Source: Pontibacter pamirensis
GTDB taxonomy: Bacteria > Bacteroidota > Bacteroidia > Cytophagales > Hymenobacteraceae
NCBI RefSeq assembly: GCF_010015475.1
Contig: NZ_SSNI01000005.1
Location: 1 to 64,000, forward strand
Direction: 5' to 3'
DNA: 64,000 nucleotides
Below are positions 8,058-16,398 of the stretch, one piece after another; position 1 is the first letter of the stretch, and every line of letters begins with the position of its first letter. The translations under genes and the position numbers were made by a program. The notes beneath the pieces are model-generated. The model made no database searches, was not told where the DNA came from, and saw nothing but the letters and a program-made list of their open reading frames with translations.

Positions 8058-11000
8058 CTATGCATGAGTCATTTTCTGCTCTTCGAGCATTGCGGTCTCG
8101 TGCTCCAGTTCCTCTATTGTCTTTTCTTCCAGTTCAATTACTGTTTTCTTGTCCCAGCCAAACTTAGCCAGTACGCGGTCGAACAGGTAATAGATAACTG
8201 GCACCACAATCAGCGTCAGGAACATGGAAGAGCTCAAACCACCGATCAGGGCCCAGGCCAGGCCGTTTTTGGTAGCAGCCACTGAGCCACCTGCCAGGGC
8301 AATCGGCAGCATACCTATCACCATGGCCAGCGTCGTCATCAGGATTGGGCGGAAACGGATTCTCACGGCCTCAGTCAGCGCTTCTTTCACTTCCACACCT
8401 TCTGCTTTCAGGTTATTGGTAAAGTCGACCACCATAATCGCGTTTTTGGCAACCAGACCGATCATCATGATGATACCCAGAATAGAGAAAATACTCAGCG
8501 ATTGGGCAGCCAACGCGAGTGCAAGCAGGGCACCGATAATGGCCAGCGGAATAGAGAATAATACCACCAGCGGGTACACATAAGAATCATACAGCGCCAC
8601 CATAATCAGGTATACAAAGATGATAGAGGCTAACAAGGCTATACCCAATGTGCCAAAACCTTCGCTCTGGTTTTTCAGGTCACCGCCAAACTCAACACTC
8701 ACACCTTTCGGTATTTCCACCTCTGCCATCTTCGCCTGGATATCAGCACCCACCGAGCCAGACGGACGGCCAATTACTTGGGAGTTCACATTTACAGAAG
8801 TTACGCGGTTGTAACGCTCCAACTGTGACGGACCAGTTGACTGGCGTATATCCGCGAACTGCGCCAGGCGCACCAGTTGTCCCTGGTTGTTCACGAAAGG
8901 CAGGTTACCAATATCGTTTACGCTGCGGCGGTCAAACTCATCCAGGCGGATGTTGATGTCATAGTCTTCAGTGCCGGAGCGGAACGTAACGTCGCTGTTA
9001 CCGCTAAAGGCCAACTGCATACTGGCACCCACGCTTTCTAGCGAAAGACCAACATTCGCCATTTTGTCACGGTCCACTACCACTTCAATTTCAGGGTTAC
9101 CACCTTCCACTGAAGTCTCCACGTCCACAGTGCCATCCACATTTTCTGCAATCTGCATCACCTGCTGCGAGAAAGTCATTACAGAATCCAGGTTTGAGCC
9201 GGAAATGATGATCTGAATAGGAGCCTGTGCGTTACCCACCAAACCTACAGGTACCGGCGTTACTTCCACATCTGGAATTTTACTTTCGATGTCGGCTTTG
9301 GCCTGGCGGCTGAACTGGTTTGTGCTGAAAGCGCGCTCCTTTACATCTACCAGCGTTACAGAAACATCCGCTTTATAAGCTGTATTCTGGCCAGCCTGTG
9401 CCGATGAAGTGGTACCGACGGTGGTGAATATTTTCTCTACTTCAGGTATGGTTTGCAGATATTCCTCTACCTGGCGCGTGGCAAAGTTAGTTTGCTCCAC
9501 TGTGGCGTTCTTCGGAAGCTCCAGCTGTAAACTCACTTCTCCGCGGTCGCCGGCAGGTATAAACTCTGAACCGATAAAGCCAAATGGCACCAGCATGAAC
9601 GAAGCAACGAGCATAACAAGTGTCACGGCCAGCGTGATAAACTTATGGTTAAACGCCCACTTCAAGGTAGCAGTAAAGCCATCTATAATTCTATCCAGGA
9701 AACGCTCAAACGAAAGTATAAACCTTCCAAAGATGTTCTTGTCCGAAATATGCTCCAGGCGAGAGAATCGGCTGGCCAGCAGTGGAATCAGGGTAAAGGC
9801 CACGAACAGGGAAACCATTGTTGCTACGGCTACCACCACCGCAAACTGGCGCAGGATATCTGACACCAGACCTGTTGAAAGTGCGATTGGGATAAACACT
9901 ACCACAATTACCAGTGTAATGGATGTTACGGTAGCCATGATTTCGCGAATACCATCATAGGCAGCCTGGGCTGGTTTCTTACCCATCTCCATGTGGCGGT
10001 GAATGTTCTCGATTACCACAATGGCGTCATCCACCAGGATACCCACCACCAGCGAGAGCGCCAGCAACGACATTAGGTTTAGCGAGTAGCCCAGCAGGAA
10101 CATGGCTATAAAAGTGGCTACAAGAGATGCCGGGATAGAGATCATAACAATCACGGCGTTGCGGAGCGAGTGCAGGAACAGCAACATCACGATAGCCACC
10201 AGTATAACCGCAATAAATAAGTCGTGTATTACAGAGTCAGCAGCTTCCAGTGTGAAGTCAGAAGAGTCGCTGGCAAGGTTGAAAGTCAGTCCTTCAGCAG
10301 CATAGGTTTGTTCCAGTTCAGCCAGCGTTTCTTTCGTCAGGCGGCTAACTTCCACAGCGTTGGCATCAGACTGCTTCTGTATCGTGATACCTACCGATGC
10401 TTTACCGTTAATGCGGTTCAACACCTCAGTATCCTTCTGGGTATCCTGCACCTCGGCCACATCAGCCAAACGAACGATGCCGTTCTGGTCTTCGCGGAGG
10501 ATGAGGTTGCGCAGTTGGTCCAGCGACTCGTACTTACCAGCCAGGCGGATCTGCGTCTGACCGCTCTCCTGTTTAATCTTACCGGTTGGGAAGTCCAGGT
10601 TCGAATTGCGGATTTTCTGCTGCACCTGCAGAATAGAAAGGCTATAAGCCTCCAGCTTATTGGCATCTACGTTCACCTTTATTTCACGCTCCTGACCACC
10701 CAGTACTTTAATAGCCGCCATACCCTGTATGCGCGACAACTCAGGTTTGATTTTTTTATCAATAAGGTCATAAAATTCTGTAGGTGACATATTGGCCGTA
10801 GCCCCCATTTTAATGATAGGCAGGTCGTCCAGGTCAAACTTATTTAGCGTTGGCGCATCCGCATCTTCCGGTAGTCTGGCCAGTATGGTGTTAATCTTCC
10901 GCTGCGCCTCCTGCAAGCTCAGGTCCACGTCAGTGCCCTGGTTCAGGTTGATCACGATCATGGAAAAGCTCTCCAAGGAAGTGCTTTTCATCTCCTTCAC

Positions 11001-11228
11001 GTTTTCCAGCGAGGCAAGGGCATCTTCGATCTCCTTCGTCACGGAGTTCTCCACCTCGTTAGGCGATGCACCCGGGTAAATGGTACTCACGGTGAGTACC
11101 GGCGGGTTGAACTTCGGCAGCAGCTCGTAGTTAAGCGATTGGTAGCTGACAAGCCCGAGCAGCGTGAGGACAGTAAAAACCACCACCACCAGGGACGACC
11201 GCTGTATAGATAATTTGGTTATGTTCAT
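8058..11228 (-). CDS. RND efflux transporter permease, HAE1/AcrB type
   Basis: Inner-membrane proton-driven efflux pump subunit of 1056 residues, normal for the family. It starts with a single helix (SSLVVVVFTVLTLLGLVSY). The pore/porter motif YPGASPNEVE follows, and then the TM4 acidic pair in VVGILVDDAIVVIENIHRH, which carries protons in AcrB. The second half repeats the arrangement (GLVAKNAIMVVDF, RFRPILMTTLAM). It is the last gene of the minus-strand operon TolC-like, adaptor, RND. Its start is 41 bp after the adaptor stop. Exported compounds cannot be deduced; the family exports drugs, detergents and dyes. A hydrophilic Glu-rich tail ends the protein. Confidence 0.93.
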   Translation of the reverse strand: MNITKLSIQRSSLVVVVFTVLTLLGLVSYQSLNYELLPKFNPPVLTVSTIYPGASPNEVENSVTKEIEDALASLENVKEMKSTSLESFSMIVINLNQGTDVDLSLQEAQRKINTILARLPEDADAPTLNKFDLDDLPIIKMGATANMSPTEFYDLIDKKIKPELSRIQGMAAIKVLGGQEREIKVNVDANKLEAYSLSILQVQQKIRNSNLDFPTGKIKQESGQTQIRLAGKYESLDQLRNLILREDQNGIVRLADVAEVQDTQKDTEVLNRINGKASVGITIQKQSDANAVEVSRLTKETLAELEQTYAAEGLTFNLASDSSDFTLEAADSVIHDLFIAVILVAIVMLLFLHSLRNAVIVMISIPASLVATFIAMFLLGYSLNLMSLLALSLVVGILVDDAIVVIENIHRHMEMGKKPAQAAYDGIREIMATVTSITLVIVVVFIPIALSTGLVSDILRQFAVVVAVATMVSLFVAFTLIPLLASRFSRLEHISDKNIFGRFILSFERFLDRIIDGFTATLKWAFNHKFITLAVTLVMLVASFMLVPFGFIGSEFIPAGDRGEVSLQLELPKNATVEQTNFATRQVEEYLQTIPEVEKIFTTVGTTSSAQAGQNTAYKADVSVTLVDVKERAFSTNQFSRQAKADIESKIPDVEVTPVPVGLVGNAQAPIQIIISGSNLDSVMTFSQQVMQIAENVDGTVDVETSVEGGNPEIEVVVDRDKMANVGLSLESVGASMQLAFSGNSDVTFRSGTEDYDINIRLDEFDRRSVNDIGNLPFVNNQGQLVRLAQFADIRQSTGPSQLERYNRVTSVNVNSQVIGRPSGSVGADIQAKMAEVEIPKGVSVEFGGDLKNQSEGFGTLGIALLASIIFVYLIMVALYDSYVYPLVVLFSIPLAIIGALLALALAAQSLSIFSILGIIMMIGLVAKNAIMVVDFTNNLKAEGVEVKEALTEAVRIRFRPILMTTLAMVIGMLPIALAGGSVAATKNGLAWALIGGLSSSMFLTLIVVPVIYYLFDRVLAKFGWDKKTVIELEEKTIEELEHETAMLEEQKMTHA

Positions 11229-11269
11229 TTTCTGGTTTTCTCTTTAAAAGAAATTGTTCTTGTCTTGAT

Positions 11270-12322
11270 TTAAAGCGCTGTCACCTTCATGCCTTCGCGC
11301 AGGTTAATCTGGCCGCTTTGTACAATCTGCTCGCCCGGCTGCACGCCATCCAGTATCTCTACCTGGTCTTGCGTAACCGTACCCACTCTTACCTGGCGGA
11401 GGTAAGCTTTCTGATCTTTCACCACATAAACACTAGGATTCTGGATGCTGCCTACAATGGCCTGGCGAGGTAATAAAAGAGCATCGCGCTGCTCTGCCGC
11501 CTCAAAGAACGCAGTACCATACATACCGGCTCTCAGGTTGTTGTTAGCGGCGTTTTTAACTTCCACTTCCACATCAAACTTCAGGGTTGGGTCAGCCTGA
11601 GCAGCAATGGCTGTAACTGTTCCTTCATATTCCTGTCCGGAACCTGCATCTGCTTTTACAATTACCTTGGCACCTTTCTCCACCAGCAGCACTTCGCTTT
11701 CAGATACTTTTACTTTCAGCTTCAGCTTGTCCACGTTCACGATATCATAAAGTTTTGTTCCGGGGTTCAGGAAAGAACCGACTTCCACATAAATCTCGTT
11801 GATTTCGCCGCTGATGGGAGCCGTGATACGGGTTTTGTTCAGACGCTGGCGTGCAGCTACCAATTGGCCCTGCGTTGACTTAGCGGCCAAACGGGCATCT
11901 TCCAATTGTCTTTTGGTGATGGCATCGCCGGCAGCCAGGTTCTCAAAGCGCTCCAGGTCTCTCTTTGCTTTCTCGGCGTTGGATTGTGCTGTAGCCAGGT
12001 CGGCAGCCATTGTATTGTTCTCTACCTGCACCAGCAGCTCGCCTGCTTTTACTTTATCTCCTTTGCGCTTTGCAACGGTCTGAATCTGCCCCTGCGTTTC
12101 AGACAAAAGCGTCAGGCTTTGAATAGGAGCGAAGTTGCCCTGTGCAGTAAAAGACTTGTCCAGCTTCGCAGTTTTTATTTCGGTGATAGTAACCGGAATC
12201 GCATCGCTTTTTATTTCTGCTACTGCGGCCTTTGCTTCCATTTGCTCTTTATTGCTCATTAGCTTAAAGCCGATAGCACCTAAAATGGCAATAACAACTA
12301 CAATATAAATCAGCTTTTTCAT
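11270..12322 (-). CDS. RND efflux periplasmic adaptor (membrane fusion protein)
   Basis: Adaptor joining the inner-membrane RND pump to the outer-membrane channel (350 residues). An N-terminal hydrophobic signal/anchor (LIYIVVVIAILGAIGF) is followed by a lipoyl half (GQIQTVAKRKGDKVKAGELLVQVEN). Next is an alpha-helical hairpin (about 105-150), the second lipoyl half (RITAPISGEINEIYVEVGSFLNPGT), a beta-barrel domain and a membrane-proximal domain ending LREGMKVTAL. It lies 16 bp downstream of the TolC-like gene and just before the RND gene, so the three are almost certainly cotranscribed and assemble into one tripartite pump. Confidence 0.93.
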   Translation of the reverse strand: MKKLIYIVVVIAILGAIGFKLMSNKEQMEAKAAVAEIKSDAIPVTITEIKTAKLDKSFTAQGNFAPIQSLTLLSETQGQIQTVAKRKGDKVKAGELLVQVENNTMAADLATAQSNAEKAKRDLERFENLAAGDAITKRQLEDARLAAKSTQGQLVAARQRLNKTRITAPISGEINEIYVEVGSFLNPGTKLYDIVNVDKLKLKVKVSESEVLLVEKGAKVIVKADAGSGQEYEGTVTAIAAQADPTLKFDVEVEVKNAANNNLRAGMYGTAFFEAAEQRDALLLPRQAIVGSIQNPSVYVVKDQKAYLRQVRVGTVTQDQVEILDGVQPGEQIVQSGQINLREGMKVTAL

Positions 12323-12338
12323 TTCGTTATTTTAAATA

Positions 12339-13691
12339 CTAATTAATAAGTGTTTTTAATTCTCCTGTTGCCTGCAGGTAATTCAGCTGGGCAATTTTAA
12401 ATTTCAGTACTTCGTTGTTGAGGTTGGTTCTTGCCTCCCTGAGCTGCACCTCTGCCTCGAGCAGGTCAGTCAGTGGGGAAAGTCCTTCCTTGTAAAGCTG
12501 GTTAGTGGTGTCGTACACGTCCTGCGCCAGCATCACGTTTTGATTCTGTGCCTGTATAGCAGCCTCACTGTTTTGCAGCTGGCTAATTGCGTTTGTCAGG
12601 GTAGCCGCTGTGTTGGTGTTGAACTTGTCGAGGTCTTCGTCCAGCTTTTTCATCTCCAACTGCACCTGCTTTGCCTGCGCATCTTTCTTGAAGCCGTCAA
12701 AAATCGGGATGTTGAGCTGTAAGCCTACCACAGAGGTTTTGAAATAAGGAATGCTGTTGTCGAACAACTCGTTACGCTGCGTCTGATAACCATACTGCCC
12801 GTATGCAGCCAGGGTAGGATAGTAGCCTGCTTTGATGTTTTTCTCCTGCAGGGCTGTCAGTTGCTTCTGCGTGTTCAGTAACTGGAACTGCGTTTTATTT
12901 GTAGAGGCAGTCGCGGCATCCACTGTTCCTGGCATTACTTTCTCGAGGGAGATAGTGGCGTCCTGCAACTCGATTTCCTGCTCCAGCGGCATGCCGATGA
13001 AGAACTTCAGTACATTTTTCTGCTGTTCGAAGGCCGTGCTCAGGCTTTGCCGCTGGGTCTTCAGGTTAATTCTGCTTACCTGAATCCGGTTCACGTCTAC
13101 CTTTTTCACCAGGTCGTTCTCGTACTGCAGCTGCATAATTTTCTCCAGTTGCGTCAGCCTTTCTAGGTTCGCCTCAATGGTGTTAAACTGCTCTTTTGTC
13201 TGCAGTGTCTGCAGGTAAGCCGCGCTAATGTTGTAGACCAAATCTTCCTGCACCATTGCTGCTCTTAGTCGGTACAGGTCTTGTGTGGTTTTGGCAGCCT
13301 GAAGGCCTACAAAGTAAGATTGGTTAAAAAGTAGCTGCGTGAACTGTACATTGCCCTTTACATTGTAGTCTTTACCAAACTGCACCGGAATATCCGTGCC
13401 GGGCTGGCCAGCCAGTTCACCCGGTAAGATTTGTGTTGGCAGTGCCGGAAAATAATCCAGGCCACCACTCGCCGTTACCTGCGGAAGTCCCACGCTTTTA
13501 GTTTCCCTAATTACCTGACGAGCAATCTGCTCATCATAAGATGCCTTTTTGATGTCCTGGTTGTTACTCAGGGCATACTGGATGCTTTCCTGCAGCGTCA
13601 GTTCCTTCACCTGTCCGGTGACCGGTGCCTGTGCAAAGGCGGGCGTCATCCAGGTAAGCAGCAGTCCGAGTGCTAAATATTTCTTAATCAA
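12339..13691 (-). CDS. TolC-family outer-membrane efflux protein
   Basis: Outer-membrane channel of the tripartite pump (450 residues). A cleavable signal peptide (LALGLLLTWMTPAFAQA) is followed by the two internally repeated helical-barrel halves of TolC proteins. Typical stretches are LTLQESIQYALSNNQDIKKA at the start and LYKEGLSPLTDLLEAEVQLREARTNLNN near the end. First gene of the efflux operon; the operator at 13726-13745 lies 35 bp upstream of its ATG, so the local GbsR/MarR regulator probably controls it. Confidence 0.93.
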   Translation of the reverse strand: MIKKYLALGLLLTWMTPAFAQAPVTGQVKELTLQESIQYALSNNQDIKKASYDEQIARQVIRETKSVGLPQVTASGGLDYFPALPTQILPGELAGQPGTDIPVQFGKDYNVKGNVQFTQLLFNQSYFVGLQAAKTTQDLYRLRAAMVQEDLVYNISAAYLQTLQTKEQFNTIEANLERLTQLEKIMQLQYENDLVKKVDVNRIQVSRINLKTQRQSLSTAFEQQKNVLKFFIGMPLEQEIELQDATISLEKVMPGTVDAATASTNKTQFQLLNTQKQLTALQEKNIKAGYYPTLAAYGQYGYQTQRNELFDNSIPYFKTSVVGLQLNIPIFDGFKKDAQAKQVQLEMKKLDEDLDKFNTNTAATLTNAISQLQNSEAAIQAQNQNVMLAQDVYDTTNQLYKEGLSPLTDLLEAEVQLREARTNLNNEVLKFKIAQLNYLQATGELKTLIN

Positions 13692-13725
13692 GGTATTTGT
13701 TTTTATGGTTTTTAACTATTTAGTA

Positions 13726-13745
13726 AGTTCTGAATTTACAGAACT
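13726..13745. promoter_or_regulatory. Operator of the efflux operon
   Basis: AGTTCTG-N6-CAGAACT, a 7-bp inverted repeat, sits between the regulator stop (13761) and the TolC-like ATG (13691). A near-identical site lies upstream of the regulator gene (14276-14295). The two copies share AGTTC, a central AATTT and CAGAACT. They are likely the binding sites of the adjacent winged-helix regulator. Confidence 0.7.
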
Positions 13746-13760
13746 GCAATGGCAAAAAAA

Positions 13761-14222
13761 TTATTCTTTTTCCTTTCTCCAGTTCTCAATCAACTCAGGT
13801 AACTGCTGTTTCAGGTAATCCAGGAAACCAATAAAGTCTTTGAGTTTGACGTCATATTCCGGATTTTCTCTTTTCCTAACTTCCAGCACACGTTTCAGCA
13901 GGTTGTTGAGCCCGCTTAGATCTTCCATTTTCTTATTGAACAGTTCGCGCCAGTTGGAAGATCTAATCCTAAAGTATCGCTTTCTGTCTCCTGAGAAGGT
14001 AGTATAGTCTATATGCCCTGTGTTAAGTAGCATGTTCAGCGCATTACTTGTGGCGCTCTTGCTGATATTAAGTGTTTCACTGATCTCGTCAAAAGTAAGC
14101 TCAGGCTTGTCAGATACCAGCAGAAGCCCCATAACACGCGCTACAGCAGGCTGGAAACCGTTGTTTTCGTGGTAGATACCGATTTCTTCTATCAGTTCTC
14201 TTTGTTTCTCGCTTAAGGCCAT
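13761..14222 (-). CDS. GbsR/MarR-family transcriptional regulator
   Basis: Winged-helix regulator of 153 residues with the GbsR layout. The N-terminal helix KQRELIEEIGIYHENNGFQPAVARVMG is followed by the helix-turn-helix LTFDEISETLNISKSATSNALNML, a wing (HIDYTTFSGDRKRYFRI) and a C-terminal helical dimerisation region. It is immediately upstream of the TolC-like gene on the same strand, with a matching operator on each side of it. This suggests an autoregulated repressor of the efflux operon. The inducer is unknown. Ligand sensing in this family is through the helical part and cannot be read here. Confidence 0.88.
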   Translation of the reverse strand: MALSEKQRELIEEIGIYHENNGFQPAVARVMGLLLVSDKPELTFDEISETLNISKSATSNALNMLLNTGHIDYTTFSGDRKRYFRIRSSNWRELFNKKMEDLSGLNNLLKRVLEVRKRENPEYDVKLKDFIGFLDYLKQQLPELIENWRKEKE

Positions 14223-14586
14223 TTATATATCTGTTACTAATGAAGAACGCTGCAAAGGTATATGTTAGTTTCATTAGTTCATAATTTGCAGAACTAAAAA
14301 GTTGTTTTTTCTATAATCCAGATATAGCCCAGGAACAGGCATCGTAACGCAGCAGTGCAGGCTGTTGAAAGTGTGATATTTACACTGTAAGAGTAAGGTT
14401 TTAATCTTTCATATTCAGAATGCCGTAGTATGAACTTAATGTTATCTAAAGATTTGTACTTAGTGCAAAATTTATACTTAGTATGAAGTGTAAATATACC
14501 TATATTAACGAAAAAAGTGTCACGGAGACAAATTGCCTTCAGACACTTGAAGGTGTTAATTTAATTATATAAATGAAATTCAGCTT
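14223..14586. other. Divergent intergenic region (regulator / phosphorylase)
   Basis: No gene is seen. On the left it contains the regulator operator at 14276-14295. The right part is AT-rich, with a repeated acttagt element (near 14459 and 14475) upstream of the phosphorylase ATG. The phosphorylase promoter should be here, but no single site is convincing. Confidence 0.4.
14276..14295. promoter_or_regulatory. Second operator, upstream of the GbsR/MarR gene
   Basis: AGTTCATAATTTGCAGAACT lies 54 bp upstream of the regulator ATG. It matches the operator at 13726-13745 at the outer AGTTC and CAGAACT arms and at the central AATTT. This points to autoregulation. Confidence 0.65.
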
Positions 14587-16254
14587 ATGTCCAAAACATA
14601 TAACAGGTGGTATCACCCTTATGATTCAAATGACAAATATACCCGTCGTGTTGCTTACTTCTGCATGGAGTATGCTATCCATCAGTCTCTTAAAATTTAC
14701 TCAGGTGGCTTAGGCTTTCTGGCTGGATCTCATATGCGCAGCGCCTTTGACCTGCGCCAGAATGTTATTGGTATCGGAATGCTGTGGAAGTACGGATACT
14801 ACGATCAGGAGCGAAACGAAGATCAGAGCATGCGCCCGCATTTTACCCAAAAGTATTACAGCTTCCTGCAGGACAGCGGCATTACCGTGCGGGTGGTTGT
14901 GAACAATCACCCGGTGCTGGTGAAGGCATTGGTGCTGAAGCCAGAGGTTTTCGGAACGGCTCCTATTTACTTTCTGACAACGGATGTTCCCGAAAACGAC
15001 CACCTGGCCCGCACCATCACAAACCGCCTGTATGACCCTGAGCCGAACGCCCGTATTGCGCAGAGTATTGTGCTGGGTATTGGCGGAGCCAAAGTGGTGG
15101 AGGCCCTGGGTGGAGCCGAGGTTTATCATATGAACGAGGGCCATGCCCTGCCGCTGGCGTTCCACCTGTACCAGGAGTACGGACAGAAAGAGGAGGTGCG
15201 CCGCCGGATGGTGTTTACCACCCATACCCCTGAAAAAGCCGGTAATGAGGAGCATGATATTCAGATGCTTCACAACATGAGCTTCTTTAACGGTATAACG
15301 TTAGAGGAAGCACGGGACCTGACAGGTACCACCGGGCATATGTTCAACCATACCCTTGTAGCCCTGCGCCTCTCTAAAGTGTCTAATGGGGTATCACAGT
15401 TGCATGGGGAGGTAGCACGCGATATGTGGTATGGCAACGAAGGCGTATGTGAGATCAAATCCATCACCAACGCTCAGAATGTGCCATTCTGGATGGACAA
15501 GCAGTTGTGGGAAGCGCAGGAGCGCAATAAAGACATGACCATGCAACAGCGAAAAAAGGAGATGAAGCGAAAACTTTTCGATGTAGTGGCGGATCAGACA
15601 GGCAAGATTTTTAAACCGGATGTGCTCACTATTGTCTGGGCCAGAAGGTTTGCTGCCTACAAACGCGCCGACCTGCTGGTGCGGGATATGGAGCGCTTTC
15701 TGAGACTGGTGAACAAAAGCGACATGCCGGTACAGGTTATCTGGGCAGGTAAGCCTTACCCTTTCGATCTTAATGCAGTAAACACGTTCAACAAACTGGT
15801 GTACATCTCCCAAAAGCAGGACAATGTAGCCGTGCTGACAGGCTATGAACTTGGGCTGTCGCGGAAACTGAAGCATGGCGCTGATGTGTGGCTGAACACG
15901 CCACGCCGCCCACGGGAGGCTTCGGGTACGAGTGGTATGTCAGCCGCTATGAACGGTGCCGTCAATTTCTCGGTGCAGGATGGCTGGCTACCGGAATTCT
16001 CCCGCCACGGAGAAAATAGCTTTGTGCTGCCGATTGTGGATACGTCCTTGCCTGATGATCTGCAGGACGAGGAAGACTATAACAACATGATGCGCATACT
16101 GGAGCAGCAGGTGATACCGACCTACTACCGCGACCGGGAGCGCTGGCTACGGATTGTAAAGCAAAGTATGCGCGATGTTATACCGGCTTTCTCTTCTGAC
16201 CGAATGGCGCATCAGTATTATGAATTGATGTATAACTACCAAATGAGAAGCTGA
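14587..16254 (+). CDS. Alpha-glucan phosphorylase family protein, PLP lysine absent
   Basis: Short-type alpha-glucan phosphorylase homologue of 555 residues (GT35-like). Recognisable segments are VAYFCMEYAIHQSLKIYSGGLGFLAGSH, YHMNEGHALPLAFH, VFTTHTPEKAGNEEHD, TIVWARRFAAYKRADL and WLNTPRRPREASGTSGM. Phosphorylases carry PLP on the Lys of ASGTxxMK; here that position is Ser452 (codon TCA at 15940-15942), followed by AAMNGAVNFSVQDGW. The glycine loop also has Ser where Asp is usual (LAGSH). As annotated the protein may not be a classical PLP phosphorylase. It could use another mechanism, bind glycogen, or belong to a Bacteroidota subfamily with this change. It stands alone and converges on pepD through a shared terminator. 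Confidence 0.8.
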   Translation: MSKTYNRWYHPYDSNDKYTRRVAYFCMEYAIHQSLKIYSGGLGFLAGSHMRSAFDLRQNVIGIGMLWKYGYYDQERNEDQSMRPHFTQKYYSFLQDSGITVRVVVNNHPVLVKALVLKPEVFGTAPIYFLTTDVPENDHLARTITNRLYDPEPNARIAQSIVLGIGGAKVVEALGGAEVYHMNEGHALPLAFHLYQEYGQKEEVRRRMVFTTHTPEKAGNEEHDIQMLHNMSFFNGITLEEARDLTGTTGHMFNHTLVALRLSKVSNGVSQLHGEVARDMWYGNEGVCEIKSITNAQNVPFWMDKQLWEAQERNKDMTMQQRKKEMKRKLFDVVADQTGKIFKPDVLTIVWARRFAAYKRADLLVRDMERFLRLVNKSDMPVQVIWAGKPYPFDLNAVNTFNKLVYISQKQDNVAVLTGYELGLSRKLKHGADVWLNTPRRPREASGTSGMSAAMNGAVNFSVQDGWLPEFSRHGENSFVLPIVDTSLPDDLQDEEDYNNMMRILEQQVIPTYYRDRERWLRIVKQSMRDVIPAFSSDRMAHQYYELMYNYQMRS

Positions 16255-16328
16255 TGTTGAGAATCAAGGACAAAACATTAAAGCCGCTGTAGTATGTTCC
16301 CACTAACAGCTGCATGATCTAGGAGTTA

Positions 16329-16380
16329 TTATAAAAGAAAGAGCCGTTCCGGATTTCCGGAGCGGCTCTTTCTTTTATAA
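16329..16380. terminator. Bidirectional terminator between phosphorylase and pepD
   Basis: A 25-bp inverted repeat (16329-16353 and 16356-16380) with a single G-U-type mismatch. It has A-rich left and T-rich right flanks, placed between two convergent genes, so it can serve both. Confidence 0.85.
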
Positions 16381-16398
16381 CAGGACTGAAAGTTTACC

